From Lysinibacillus agricola (lineage in GTDB: Bacteria; Bacillota; Bacilli; Bacillales_A; Planococcaceae): 64,000 nt of DNA. A program made the translations under genes and the position numbers. Positions 44,851 to 53,715 of this stretch are shown piece by piece. The notes beneath the pieces were generated by a model. That model was not told the origin of the DNA. It was given only the letters and a program-made list of their open reading frames with translations, and made no database searches. The DNA is taken from the NCBI RefSeq assembly GCF_016638705.1, contig NZ_CP067341.1, positions 3,723,501 through 3,787,500 on the forward strand. The letters run 5' to 3'. Position 1 is the first letter of the stretch, and every line of letters begins with the position of its first letter.

Positions 44851-45030
44851 ATGAACTTATTAATGGTTATTTTTGGTCTAGTAGCGATTTTAGCTGTAGT
44901 TGGTACATTCCAAGCAATTAAAGAAAAGAATCTTTTAAGCGTTGTTTTCAACTTATTAAGTGCTGTTGTTTTCGGTTGGTTCGTAATTATGACAGTCGTT
45001 AATAGCGGATACCCACCAACATTACACTAA
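44851..45030 (+). CDS. yqgW: DUF2759 small membrane protein YqgW
   Basis: 59 aa: MNLLMVIFGLVAILAVVGTF, then QAIKEKNLLSVVFNLL and AVVFGWFVIMTVVNSGYPPT. Two hydrophobic helices, start behind GAAAGGAGTG. It matches the YqgW/DUF2759 family in size and place, next to yqgX as in Bacillus. Function unknown. A clean terminator follows. Confidence 0.85.
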   Translation: MNLLMVIFGLVAILAVVGTFQAIKEKNLLSVVFNLLSAVVFGWFVIMTVVNSGYPPTLH

Positions 45031-45042
45031 AATTTAGACAGA

Positions 45043-45077
45043 AAAAAGAGCAGTCTCAAACCGAGACTGCTCTTTTT
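45043..45077 (+). terminator. Terminator of yqgW
   Basis: AGAGCAGTCTC / GAGACTGCTCT with T5. The 45080-45455 stretch contains an inverted repeat AGAGGTTA..TAACCTCT (45131-45170) and otherwise no gene that I can support. Confidence 0.9.
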
Positions 45078-45455
45078 CTATCTATTTTGGGTTTGAACCC
45101 TGCATCCAAGCTGTTTTTTAACTTTTCGAGCATCCATAAGAGGTTACTCTTTTTAACTAAACGATAACCTCTTTCCCTTGAGCTGTTTATTTGGCTTCTG
45201 AGCACCTAGAATTTCAATTTGATGTATATAACACTATGTTACATTCAAACATTTCCATATGCTCCTATTTAAGTGTAAAAAGAGGCTCTATAAAATAGGT
45301 AGAGGTGAATGATCCAACAATTGTGTCGTTGTATCCACAAAGCAGGAATGTTTGGTAGCCGGTCGGCAGAACATTTCCGTTAAGCTTCACATTGTGTCAG
45401 TAGAAACAAAAGCGACAGATAAAATATTGTGCCTCACTCCAACATTTCATGGAAA

Positions 45456-45496
45456 ATCAAAAAAGAGATCTCACTGAACATGAGATCTCTCTTTTT
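45456..45496 (-). terminator. Terminator of the LTA synthase gene
   Basis: AGAGATCTCA / TGAGATCTCT arms with T-runs on both sides, directly below the stop at 45498. Confidence 0.88.
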
Positions 45497-45497
45497 G

Positions 45498-47402
45498 TTA
45501 TTTGACTGTTTCTTGCTTCAAGTTACCAGACTTTTCGTCATAGAATCGAAGCAAATCGCCGTTAATGATGGTATCAGAATTTTCTAGTTCCATCGTAGCT
45601 CGATCAGCGTACGGCTGACATGGCTCACCATCAATTTCTTCACCAGTAGCTTTGTCATAACAAGCTTCACCAGCATAAACATATTTATCTGTTACAAAAC
45701 GACCGTCGCGGAAAACAACGAAATCTTCATGCTCTGGTGAGAATAAGTCTGCACCCATTTGCATATCTTTTGAAGTTTCAATGCCAAGAAGGTGTAGAAT
45801 TGTTGGACGTAAATCCACTTGTCCAGACACCTCTGTCATTTCTTTACCATCACCAGCCCCAGGGATATGGATGAATAAAGGTACTTCTTGTAGCATTGCA
45901 TTATCAAATGGTGTAATGCTATCTTTTTCTAAATATTGAGCCATCGCTTTGTTGTGGTTTTCTGAAATACCGTAATGGTCACCATACATTACGATAATTG
46001 AGTTATCATAAACACCTTGATCTTTTAAACTTTGGAAGAAGTCTTTAAGTGCTTCATCCATATAACGAACTGTTTGGAAGTAACGATTCAATGTACCTGA
46101 GTTTGAAGTGTATTCAGGAATCATTACATCTTCAGGATCCAATGTGAATGGATAGTGGTTCGTTAATGTAATTAGACGAGAATAGAACGGTTGTGGCATA
46201 TCTTTCATTAATGCAGCAGATTGCTCTACGAATGGGATATCTTTCATACCCCAGTTAACCGCTTGCCCTTCGCCAACATTATATGAATCTATATCATAGA
46301 ATTTATTAATCTTTAATGATTGATACATCATGTCACGATTCCAGAATGATTTATTATTCGGGTGCATGACATTTGTAAAGTAACCATTGTCTCCAAGGCG
46401 TTCAGCCATTGAGTTATACGTATTTCCTCCATGTGTGAAGAATACCGCACCACGACCTAAGCCGAACAATGAATTTTCTAATATGAACTCTGAGTCAGAA
46501 GTTTTCCCTAATCCAGTTTGGTGATAGAAGTTACTGAAATAATACGTATCTTTATCTTTTGTTAAAGAGTCTAAGAATGGTGTAATTTCATGACCATCCA
46601 TCTGGTTATTGATTACAAAGTTTTGTAAAGATTCCATTGAAACAACAATTAAATTACGATCCTTGTATTTACCAAACATTTCAGGGTTGACCGCTGCTTG
46701 ATTAGAACGAATATAGTTGTTCACTTCTACTAATTCACTGCCATCCGCTAATGCACGTTGAGCAGAAGATTTAGATTGAATATAAATATCATACAAATGG
46801 TAGTTATAAGTACCAATGTTTTTCACAAGTAATTCGCGGTCAAAGCTACGTGTTAATAATTGCGGACGCTCTGTTTCTGCTAATCCTAAGTTTAAGAAAG
46901 ACATGGCAATCGCTAATACAAAGAACGCACGACGGAATTCCACATTAACTTTCACTGCAGCTTTCATTCTAGGCACATATTTATTAGCTAAAATTAAAAT
47001 AAGTACATCGATGAAATACAATAAATCCCAAGGGCTTACAATCGCTGCTACTGAAGTACCTAAATCACTAAAGTTACTTGTCTGGAATAATACTGGTAGC
47101 GTAATAAAGTCGTTGTAGAAACGATAGAACGCCACATTTCCATATAAAACGATTGATAAGAGAACACTGACAGTAATAATATAACGATTTTTAGCTTTTG
47201 ATGATTTAAAGAATAACGCCAAACCATAAGCAAATAGCAAGAAGCTCAATGGATTAATAAACAAAATAAATTGTTGCATCGCATTTTCGATTTTCATATC
47301 AAAGCTTGTGTGATAAACAATGACCGTTTTTATCCAAGTTGCTACAATTGCTAGTATCATAAATGAATGTTTAGGCCACTTTATTGATTTCATTCCTAAC
47401 AT
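45498..47402 (-). CDS. ltaS: Lipoteichoic acid synthase family protein
   Basis: 634 aa. Five N-terminal membrane helices (to about residue 185) and an extracellular sulfatase-like domain. Landmarks: VVSMESLQNFVINNQ (metal Glu), GLGKTSDSEFILENS with the catalytic Thr, and YGDHYGISENHNKAM. It polymerises glycerol phosphate from phosphatidylglycerol onto the glycolipid anchor, outside the membrane. The sequence STRSFDREL before the domain fits the known SipT cleavage region only loosely. Equivalent to B. subtilis yqgS by place. Start behind AAGGAGGATGTT. The 47403-47585 gap is AT-rich promoter DNA. Confidence 0.92.
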   Translation of the reverse strand: MLGMKSIKWPKHSFMILAIVATWIKTVIVYHTSFDMKIENAMQQFILFINPLSFLLFAYGLALFFKSSKAKNRYIITVSVLLSIVLYGNVAFYRFYNDFITLPVLFQTSNFSDLGTSVAAIVSPWDLLYFIDVLILILANKYVPRMKAAVKVNVEFRRAFFVLAIAMSFLNLGLAETERPQLLTRSFDRELLVKNIGTYNYHLYDIYIQSKSSAQRALADGSELVEVNNYIRSNQAAVNPEMFGKYKDRNLIVVSMESLQNFVINNQMDGHEITPFLDSLTKDKDTYYFSNFYHQTGLGKTSDSEFILENSLFGLGRGAVFFTHGGNTYNSMAERLGDNGYFTNVMHPNNKSFWNRDMMYQSLKINKFYDIDSYNVGEGQAVNWGMKDIPFVEQSAALMKDMPQPFYSRLITLTNHYPFTLDPEDVMIPEYTSNSGTLNRYFQTVRYMDEALKDFFQSLKDQGVYDNSIIVMYGDHYGISENHNKAMAQYLEKDSITPFDNAMLQEVPLFIHIPGAGDGKEMTEVSGQVDLRPTILHLLGIETSKDMQMGADLFSPEHEDFVVFRDGRFVTDKYVYAGEACYDKATGEEIDGEPCQPYADRATMELENSDTIINGDLLRFYDEKSGNLKQETVK

Positions 47403-47587
47403 CCTCCTTACTTTCTTACAAAAAAAATAATAATTTTTAACAATTTGTTACTGAAACAAAATATATCTTAATCCTTTTTTTACAGATAATCAATAGATAT
47501 ATTTTAGCAAAACTTTTCACCCTGCTCGTCTATGCGCTGAATACTTATATATACGTCTTTGTTTGTAAAAAGTTTCACAAAATCATA

Positions 47588-47611
47588 AAAACAGTGGAAA
47601 GCCACTGTTTC
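47588..47611 (-). terminator. Terminator of yqgN-yqgQ
   Basis: AACAGTGG / CCACTGTT arms with T5 on the minus strand, about 65 bases below yqgQ. Confidence 0.8.
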
Positions 47612-47674
47612 TAAGAATATTACATACATGTTACATTATTTTTACAATACCCCAATTGTATTATATTTTAAACA

Positions 47675-47884
47675 TTATTGATTATTTTCTTTTATGCGAA
47701 GTTTTGTTGTTTCTTGTCGAATTAGTAACAATGCCATTTGGTAATCTTTAATATCTAGTACATTTGCTTTATACAACTCGCGAATTTCATCCTCCATTAA
47801 CATCAAATCACCAATGGGATCTCGTGTATAAATATAAGTGCCATATGTTTTCAATAATTCATAAATATCTAACATTTTGTCCAT
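47675..47884 (-). CDS. yqgQ: YqgQ (DUF910)
   Basis: 69 aa: MLDIYELLKTYGTYIYTRDP, IGDLMLMEDEIRELYKANVL. It is the small helical YqgQ family, thought to bind nucleic acid from its structure, role unknown. It follows yqgN directly. Confidence 0.9.
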   Translation of the reverse strand: MDKMLDIYELLKTYGTYIYTRDPIGDLMLMEDEIRELYKANVLDIKDYQMALLLIRQETTKLRIKENNQ

Positions 47885-47885
47885 T

Positions 47886-48470
47886 TTAATTCGCTCCTCG
47901 TTGTGTTACACAGTCAATACGTTTTGTCGGTGTCACAATGATATCTACTGGGCAATCGTGCGCATCTGTAGGAACTTGTTCATATAGCTGCTCATCAAAT
48001 AACAGCGACATAAGTTTACCCTTTTCATAGTTTAATACATAGCGATCGTAATAACCACCACCGTAGCCAATTCGATAGCCGAACTCATCAAAAACAACGC
48101 CTGGAACAAGGATGACATCCATTTCATTTGCGTCAACAAACTCACACTTTTCTGGAATTGGCTCACGCAAATGCATATAAACAGTTTCAAGCTGGGTAAA
48201 CGATTCAATGGCGTAAAATGACATTTCTCTTGTTTTTGGATTACATTTAGGAACAGCTACTTTTTTACCAAGTTTCCACAGTTCTTTCATTAAATGAATT
48301 GTGTCGACTTCTGGCTTATTAGAAATAGTGATGCCGATAGTATTTGCTTCTATTATATATGGTTCCTGTAGCACTTTTTTTGCTACAGTAAAAGATTGGT
48401 CACGGTAAGCTACTTCACTCATTTTAGCAAGAATTTCTCTTACCTCGTTCCGTAAAGTTGTTTTATCCAT
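47886..48470 (-). CDS. yqgN: 5-formyltetrahydrofolate cyclo-ligase
   Basis: 194 aa. Substrate-binding ITISNKPEVDTI, KVAVPKCNPKTREMSFYAI, and the ATP site ILVPGVVFDEFGYRIGYGGG followed by YYDRYV. It converts 5-formyl-THF to 5,10-methenyl-THF with ATP. Start behind TTAGGAGGTAGCTTAGC. The yqgN-yqgQ pair is conserved in Bacillales. Confidence 0.95.
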   Translation of the reverse strand: MDKTTLRNEVREILAKMSEVAYRDQSFTVAKKVLQEPYIIEANTIGITISNKPEVDTIHLMKELWKLGKKVAVPKCNPKTREMSFYAIESFTQLETVYMHLREPIPEKCEFVDANEMDVILVPGVVFDEFGYRIGYGGGYYDRYVLNYEKGKLMSLLFDEQLYEQVPTDAHDCPVDIIVTPTKRIDCVTQRGAN

Positions 48471-48484
48471 GCTAAGCTACCTCC

Positions 48485-48690
48485 TAATCAATTTCGCCTT
48501 GGCGTAATTGCGTCCGGATTTTGAATTGTGCCCGGGCCTGCACGAGGGCCGACACGATGTCGGTCATTTCGGTAATGCCACAGGACGTGGCGTTTTTACC
48601 GACGCAGGTCAGTTAGCTGTTTTCGCAGGATGCGAAGGTTTTAGGCTAACATCCTTTAATCATTCCTTTGAAAATCCGTGACATCCGCCG
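48485..48690. repeat. Dispersed repeat element
   Basis: Begins TCAATTTCGCCTTGGCGTAA and TTGCGTCCGGATTTTGAA, continues through CACGATGTCGGTCATTTCGG and CACAGGACGTGGCGTTTTTA. Shorter relatives occur at 32385-32470, 52090-52190, 52265-52335 and 63610-63672. Confidence 0.8.
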
Positions 48691-48718
48691 GAGGCTTTAT
48701 CGAAGATAAAATGTAGAA

Positions 48719-48745
48719 AGCCAAAACCACTTGTGGTTTTGGCTT
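48719..48745 (-). terminator. Terminator of rpmG
   Basis: GCCAAAACCAC / GGTTTTGGC arms, 10 bases below the stop. The T-run is interrupted (TTTCTACATTTT). Confidence 0.7.
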
Positions 48746-48754
48746 AATGAGCGA

Positions 48755-48904
48755 TTACTTAGTTTCACGGTGAAGAGTGTATTTCTTCTCGCGAGAGCAA
48801 TATTTTTTAAGTTCAAGACGCTCTGGATTGTTACGCTTGTTCTTTTTTGAAATGTAGTTACGTTCGCCGCAATCTGTGCAAGCTAAAGTAATGTTTACGC
48901 GCAT
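48755..48904 (-). CDS. rpmG: 50S ribosomal protein L33
   Basis: 49 aa: [20 protein letters not shown], then [20 protein letters not shown]. It keeps the CxxC (TDCGE has one pair member, with ACTDC supplying the other) but has a single Cys at the second site (KKYCSRE), so the zinc ribbon is incomplete compared with the C+ form. Start behind GGGAGGGTTAATA. A large-subunit protein at the E site. Confidence 0.93.
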   Translation of the reverse strand: MRVNITLACTDCGERNYISKKNKRNNPERLELKKYCSREKKYTLHRETK

Positions 48905-49063
48905 TATTAACCCTCCCACTCTATATCAAGAATTAAAATTTGAGCATGATTTATACGACTAACCTATTATAACACAAATTGAAAAAAAATCTACCTTCAT
49001 TTCATATTAAGTTTGGCTATGGTAAAATATCTTATAATTACATAACTTAATGAGGTGAAACTA

Positions 49064-49507
49064 ATGGATTTATCCATCATACTTATGATTATTGGGATCC
49101 TTCTAATCATTGTGTCGTTCTTTGTCAAAAATAGCTCTAAAAAAGTCGAACAAGATTTAGAAGAGCTATCTATCTCTATTTTTCAAGAAACAAATAATCT
49201 AAAACGTCGTCTAAAAATTGTCGAGGAGGAGCTGTTATTAGAGCCAGAATTCCAAGTTAAATCACCGTCAGCTCAAAATAACGCGGTACCAGATCCGAAA
49301 GTCCAACAGGTTATGCATGCTGTTCAACAGGCTGCTCAGACATCGAAAGCAGGACAAACTGCTTTAAAAGCGAAACCTATACATCAAATTATTATAAGTC
49401 AGGTGCTTGAACTAAATAAGCAGGGTCTTTCTGTAGCCGATATAAGCCTTCGCTCAAATTTAACAGAAGAGCAAGTTCGACAAGTGATTGCAAATGGAGG
49501 TCAGTAA
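49064..49507 (+). CDS. Membrane-anchored coiled-coil protein
   Basis: 147 aa from the ATG at 49064 behind GAGGTGAAACTA. N-terminal membrane anchor (LSIILMIIGILLIIVSFFVK), a coiled coil to about residue 70, a Gln/Ala-rich linker, and a C-terminal helix-turn-helix-like unit (LELNKQGLSVADISLRSNLT, then EEQVRQVIANGGQ) like the DUF6115/YqeN-type resolvase-like tails. It ends three bases before the next start. Function unknown; the anchored HTH-like end is unusual. Confidence 0.75.
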   Translation: MDLSIILMIIGILLIIVSFFVKNSSKKVEQDLEELSISIFQETNNLKRRLKIVEEELLLEPEFQVKSPSAQNNAVPDPKVQQVMHAVQQAAQTSKAGQTALKAKPIHQIIISQVLELNKQGLSVADISLRSNLTEEQVRQVIANGGQ

Positions 49508-49510
49508 TTC

Positions 49511-50008
49511 ATGAATAAATCCGCTATCCGTGCATTTGGCATTGCACTTTTTCTTGTCGGTGCTTTGCTAGCTTTAGCAACTCGTTTTGATCTCAATATC
49601 GGTCTACCAACTGAAGCTTCCTCAAGTGCGGAAAATACAGGGGAGCTGCAAAAACAACTTGAACAGGCAAATAAAGAAATTACTTTGTTAAAAGAACAAG
49701 CTAAGCAATCTCCAAAGGAAAAAACTCAGAAGACTGATGAATCTGAAACAAAGGCTAAAGACAATCATGAGTCGGTAGATGCCCCGGCCGATGTTACCAC
49801 TATGACACTCCAAATTTACAGCGGTATTACACCATATATAGTGGCGCAAAAGCTTGAAGATGGTGGCATCATCGAAAATAGTGTTGAAATGGAACTTTTA
49901 CTTGCTAACCCTAAATACGCTCGAAGCTTACAAATTGGCTCCTATGAAATCAATTCTTCGATGTCCTTAGAGGAAATTGCTAACTTGATTACAGGGAAAA
50001 AGCAATAA
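49511..50008 (+). CDS. MltG/YceG-like LysM-fragment protein
   Basis: 165 aa. N-terminal membrane helix (AIRAFGIALFLVGALLALAT), a coiled coil of Lys/Glu/Gln (KQLEQANKEITLLKEQAKQS), then the LysM-like beginning of MltG (MTLQIYSGITPYIVAQKLED, LEEIANLITGKKQ). The catalytic YceG transglycosylase domain is absent, so it cannot cleave glycan strands. It could bind peptidoglycan or compete with full MltG. It is coupled to the upstream anchored protein. Confidence 0.8.
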   Translation: MNKSAIRAFGIALFLVGALLALATRFDLNIGLPTEASSSAENTGELQKQLEQANKEITLLKEQAKQSPKEKTQKTDESETKAKDNHESVDAPADVTTMTLQIYSGITPYIVAQKLEDGGIIENSVEMELLLANPKYARSLQIGSYEINSSMSLEEIANLITGKKQ

Positions 50009-50035
50009 ATTTTTGAAAATATCCCGTATAAAAAT

Positions 50036-50077
50036 GGCTGTCACCAAAAATCGCACAACTGATTTTTGATGACAGCC
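50036..50077. terminator. Bidirectional terminator
   Basis: GGCTGTCACCAAAAATC / GATTTTTGATGACAGCC between two convergent units (MltG-like gene and trpG), with A- and T-rich flanks. Confidence 0.85.
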
Positions 50078-50090
50078 TATTTTGTTTAGT

Positions 50091-50663
50091 TTACGAAACT
50101 AGTTCTAAAAAGGCTTGCATCATTAGACTGCCCTTTTCCGTACCAATGGATTCTGGATGAAATTGTAGTCCAAAAAGTGGGTACTCCTTATGTTGAATCG
50201 CCATAATTTCACCATCATCAGTGGAGGTTGCTAAAATATTGAAATCCTCATGTAATGTGCTTTGCTCAATGACGAGGGAATGATAGCGCATTACTTCGAT
50301 TTTACCGTCTAACTGAGCAAATAAGGCTGTTTTTTCATATTGAAGCGTAGATAATTTTCCATGCATAATATTTTTAGCTTGAACGATGCTACTCCCAAAA
50401 GCCTGACCTATCGATTGGTGTCCAAGACAAATGCCTAAAATCGGAAATTTCGTATAAAGTTCTTTAACAACATCCACCGTTATCCCTGCATCAGTTGGCG
50501 TACCTGGGCCAGGCGATAAAACAATGGCTTCTGGTTGCATTTTCTTAATGTCTTCTATTGTCATTTCGTCATTACGCACTACTTTTACGTCTTTCTCAAG
50601 CATGCTTATTTGTTGAAATAAATTATATGTGAATGAATCATAATTATCGATCAATAAAATCAT
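50091..50663 (-). CDS. trpG: Anthranilate/aminodeoxychorismate synthase glutaminase
   Basis: 190 aa class I glutamine amidotransferase: IVLSPGPGTPTDAG, nucleophile Cys in ILGICLGHQSIGQAFG, and the LQFHPESIGTEKG His-Glu pair. It provides ammonia from glutamine to TrpE (and possibly PabB, since Bacilli often share one amidotransferase). It overlaps trpE as ATGA. The name pabA would also be defensible. Confidence 0.93.
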   Translation of the reverse strand: MILLIDNYDSFTYNLFQQISMLEKDVKVVRNDEMTIEDIKKMQPEAIVLSPGPGTPTDAGITVDVVKELYTKFPILGICLGHQSIGQAFGSSIVQAKNIMHGKLSTLQYEKTALFAQLDGKIEVMRYHSLVIEQSTLHEDFNILATSTDDGEIMAIQHKEYPLFGLQFHPESIGTEKGSLMMQAFLELVS

Positions 50664-52045
50664 TGTTTCACCTCCAATAGCGCGCGAGCTTTATTGAGTG
50701 TTTCCTCGTATTCAGACAATGACACAGAATCGTACACAATACCAGCCCCTGCCTGAACATGGGCACGATGGTCCTTAATGATCATTGTACGAATGGCTAG
50801 AGCTAAATCTATATCCCCTGTCGTGGAAATATAGCCTACTGCACCTGCGTAGACACCACGCTTTACGGGCTCTAGCTCATTGATTAGCTGCATAGCACGA
50901 ATTTTCGGTGCTCCTGATACTGTACCAGCAGGCAAGCATGCTTGAAGAACATCCACAACATGTACATCATCACGTAATTCGCCGATAACCTCTGATACAA
51001 TATGCATAACATATTTATAGCGATCAATATTCATATATTTCACAAGCTTCACAGAACCGACTTTTGCAATTCGCCCAAGATCATTTCGGCCTAAATCCAC
51101 TAACATTCGATGTTCAGCGATTTCTTTTTCATCTTTTAGTAGCGCTTCAGCAATCGCTTTATCCTGCTCCTCTGTTTTGCCTCTAGGTTTCGTTCCTGCG
51201 ATAGGATTTGTCGTTACCTTTCGATCCTTTACCTTGACGAGACTTTCAGGAGATGTTCCTAAAATGGTATAGTCTCCAAAATCCATATAAAACATATATG
51301 GTGAAGGATTAGAAGTACGCAACTGACGATATAAAGCAAAAGGATTACCTGTATAGGATGAAGTGAAACGTTGTGATAAGACAATTTGGAAAATGTCACC
51401 CTTACAAATATGCTGTTTAGCGCGGTCAACCATTGCTACAAAATTTTCTTTTGCAATTATTGGCTGGAAATTTAGTTCTCCTAGTGTCATCACGTCAAAC
51501 GTTGCTCCAGCATAAAGCTGCTCCTCCATTGTAGAGATAGCCAACTCCATCGCTTCAAGAGAACGCCCTTCATCAAATAAATCAATCGCTGCTAATGTAA
51601 GTTCTTGCTTCAGATGATCAAAAACAATAAATGTATCATAGAAAAAGACATGAACATCTGGCATTTCTAAATCATCATGCAAATATTCACCAATTTTTTC
51701 TGCATAAAATGCTGTTTCGTAGCCAAAGAAACCAATGGCTCCTCCAAAAAAGGCAAAAGGGTATTGTGCTTCATGGAAAGGCATAACTTGCTTTAATTTT
51801 GCTAATACATTATCGCTCGCTTTTTCCATTTCTCCGCCTTTAGTAAAAGAATAACCATCTCTATCCCCAATCAGTTCTGCAACTGGGTTAACGGCGATAA
51901 ACGAGTAACGCCCACTTTCCTCATGCTTGGCAGATGATTCGAAAAGCATTTTATGCTTCCCTTCAAGTGATTGATAAACGGAAATCGGCGTCATCATATC
52001 ACCCTGCAATGCCTTCATGGCAAACTTTCTAAGCTCAACTGTCAT
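50660..52045 (-). CDS. trpE: Anthranilate synthase component I
   Basis: 461 aa. Chorismate-binding core with IVLSQRFTSSYTGNPFALYR, SPSPYMFYMDF-type segment (NPSPYMFYMDFGDYTILGTS), NPIAGTKPRGKTEEQD, LVDLGRNDLGRIAKVG, GTVSGAPKIRAMQLI and QAGAGIVYDS. With TrpG it makes anthranilate from chorismate. A PabB role is possible, but the Trp-specific T-box leader argues for TrpE. Start behind AGGAGAGAAAAGAGT. Only trpE-trpG is here; the other trp genes lie elsewhere. Confidence 0.88.
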   Translation of the reverse strand: MTVELRKFAMKALQGDMMTPISVYQSLEGKHKMLFESSAKHEESGRYSFIAVNPVAELIGDRDGYSFTKGGEMEKASDNVLAKLKQVMPFHEAQYPFAFFGGAIGFFGYETAFYAEKIGEYLHDDLEMPDVHVFFYDTFIVFDHLKQELTLAAIDLFDEGRSLEAMELAISTMEEQLYAGATFDVMTLGELNFQPIIAKENFVAMVDRAKQHICKGDIFQIVLSQRFTSSYTGNPFALYRQLRTSNPSPYMFYMDFGDYTILGTSPESLVKVKDRKVTTNPIAGTKPRGKTEEQDKAIAEALLKDEKEIAEHRMLVDLGRNDLGRIAKVGSVKLVKYMNIDRYKYVMHIVSEVIGELRDDVHVVDVLQACLPAGTVSGAPKIRAMQLINELEPVKRGVYAGAVGYISTTGDIDLALAIRTMIIKDHRAHVQAGAGIVYDSVSLSEYEETLNKARALLEVKQ

Positions 52046-52089
52046 ACTCTTTTCTCTCCTTCTCTACGCTCTGCTCTTCTACACCAAAA

Positions 52090-52195
52090 TTTATCAATTA
52101 TGCATTGGCGTAATGGACGCTGTCATTTCATTAGCACTTCCCTTTCGCTTATATAAACATTGCGTCCGGATTTTGAACTGTGTAAACACTATTCA
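52090..52195. repeat. Dispersed repeat below the T-box terminator
   Basis: TCAATTATGCATTGGCGTAA and a separate TTGCGTCCGGATTTTGAACT, relatives of the 48485 element, lie between the T-box terminator and trpE. Confidence 0.7.
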
Positions 52196-52211
52196 TTTCG
52201 CCAAAACATAT

Positions 52212-52545
52212 AAAAAGGCCCTTCCATCACAAAAGGACGGAAAAGCCGTGGTGCCACCTTCATTGATCTTTTAATAAATTATGCTCCGGCATAATTGCGT
52301 CCACAATCGGCTTTGTACTTGCACAAAGAACTCCTTTCCGATTACATGACACCCGCTGACAGAGGTTAAAAGATCCACTCTATGCCCTATAACGTAGGCA
52401 AACGCTAATCCATACTTTATTCAGGATTAGAGCTCCGAAGTCCATTCACCATTCATTTGTACTAGTTTCCACCAGCCACTAGCTCTCTACAACAAATAAT
52501 AATAGCTACTACTCTTCATCAAAGCTGATTACTAGTTTTCATTGT
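52212..52545 (-). promoter_or_regulatory. T-box leader, tRNA-Trp specifier
   Basis: On the minus strand: AGAGAGCTAGTGG..GGTGGAAACTAG in stem I, GTGAATGGACTTCGGAG with TGG (52442-52444) at the specifier position, the T-box AAGGTGGCACCACGGC (52245-52260), and a terminator GGCTTTTCCGTC..GGAAGGGCC with T5 (52212-52246). Uncharged tRNA-Trp should favour the antiterminator and turn on trpE-trpG. A repeat copy lies inside, at 52265-52335. Confidence 0.88.
52265..52335. repeat. Dispersed repeat inside the T-box leader
   Basis: AAATTATGCTCCGGCATAATTGCGTCC..ATCGGCTTTGTACTTGCACAAAGAACT matches 63615-63672 closely (there CGGCATAATTGCGTCCGGA and GGCTTTGTGCTTGCATAAAG). It sits between stem I and the antiterminator. 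Confidence 0.75.
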
Positions 52546-52570
52546 AAAACAAAAAAACTAACAATTCAAA

Positions 52571-53641
52571 TTATTTTTTACTACGAAGCCATTCATCTTC
52601 AGCTGCATTAGCTAGCTCAATATTTAGCTCCTCAAATATTTGACGAATAGCAAATAAAATATCCTGTCGTACATTTAGCATCACTGCCGTATCATTTGTC
52701 GCCACAAAAAAACGCACAAGGATACGATAAGAGGTTGGATAAAATTCATCTATAAATACATGAATCATTTCTTTTTCTGTTTTGGCATGCAAATAAATTT
52801 CCTTTTGAATGGCACTTAAAGCACTGCGTAATTTTTCTTCTTCATTTTCAGCATTTACGAACAAAAATTGCTCACATTTTCGTTTTTCTCGCTTCGATAA
52901 ATTATAGATTGGTCGATTTACTAAATAGGAGTTCGGGACATAGACAAGTCCTTTATCAACAGTTTGAATTAAGGTACTTCGAAGATTAATATCCTCAATT
53001 GTTCCTTCAATTTTTTGATCCTCTGTCGCTATCCAATCACCAATTTGAAATGGGTTATCTAATGCAACTGACATTCCACCAAAAACATGTGCCAATGTAT
53101 CTCGAATTCCAAAGGCAATAGCTACACCAGTTAAACCGATACCCGTTAAAAAGCCATTCAAGTTAAAATCCCAGAATGAAGCGATTGTAAACATCGCCAA
53201 TATCATGATAAGCACTTTTCCTATACGAAGAAAAAAAGGTAAAAGGACATTTGTTTCCTCTTCATTATTCAACGGTAATGGCTGTTTTGTATAAAAATGT
53301 AATACATCGTATACTCCTTTAAAGGCAAAAAACACCATGATGGACAACACAAAATTTTTAGTTGCTACATGTGTAAACAAAAAGATTTGTAATAGGATCG
53401 ACAAGCTGAGAACAATCACTGCAGACATAAATGCATAGCGAATCGCTTTATTAAATTGTGCAAGAACTGTTGCCTGAAAGTCTCGCTGATGATTTCTCAA
53501 AAATACAACTATACGATTAATAATTTTCTTTATAACAAAATGTTGAAAAAGCCAGCCAACGACAAAAAGAGAGATGGCAATAATAACGTCCATCCACGTC
53601 GGTGCTGTAATATTCGGTAATAACCATTTCAATGAATCCAT
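52571..53641 (-). CDS. MscS-family mechanosensitive channel
   Basis: 356 aa. Membrane helices near 18-35, 72-92, 98-115 and 140-160; then the MscS pore and beta domain (FLTGIGLTGVAIAFGIRDTL, NPFQIGDWIATEDQKIEGTI, EDINLRSTLIQT, and YVPNSYLVNRPIYNLS), and a cytosolic alpha/beta end. It releases solutes under osmotic downshock, by family. Stop is 26 bases above the T-box start region. Whether it senses ions as YkuT does is unknown. Confidence 0.9.
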   Translation of the reverse strand: MDSLKWLLPNITAPTWMDVIIAISLFVVGWLFQHFVIKKIINRIVVFLRNHQRDFQATVLAQFNKAIRYAFMSAVIVLSLSILLQIFLFTHVATKNFVLSIMVFFAFKGVYDVLHFYTKQPLPLNNEEETNVLLPFFLRIGKVLIMILAMFTIASFWDFNLNGFLTGIGLTGVAIAFGIRDTLAHVFGGMSVALDNPFQIGDWIATEDQKIEGTIEDINLRSTLIQTVDKGLVYVPNSYLVNRPIYNLSKREKRKCEQFLFVNAENEEEKLRSALSAIQKEIYLHAKTEKEMIHVFIDEFYPTSYRILVRFFVATNDTAVMLNVRQDILFAIRQIFEELNIELANAAEDEWLRSKK

Positions 53642-53675
53642 GTCATTCTCCTCTAACTACTATGTATTTCACAGA

Positions 53676-53715
53676 AAAGAAGCCGATCCACAATAATAAC
53701 GATCAGCTCCTTTTT
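53676..53715 (-). terminator. Terminator of the VWA-like gene
   Basis: GGAGCTGATC / GATCGGCTTC (with G-T pairs) followed by TTTT on the minus strand, just below the stop at 53716. Confidence 0.65.

Noticed and set aside
45080..45455. Possible gene or transposase remnant between yqgW and ltaS
   Set aside because: No frame, no recognisable protein words in six frames; only an inverted repeat near 45131-45170.
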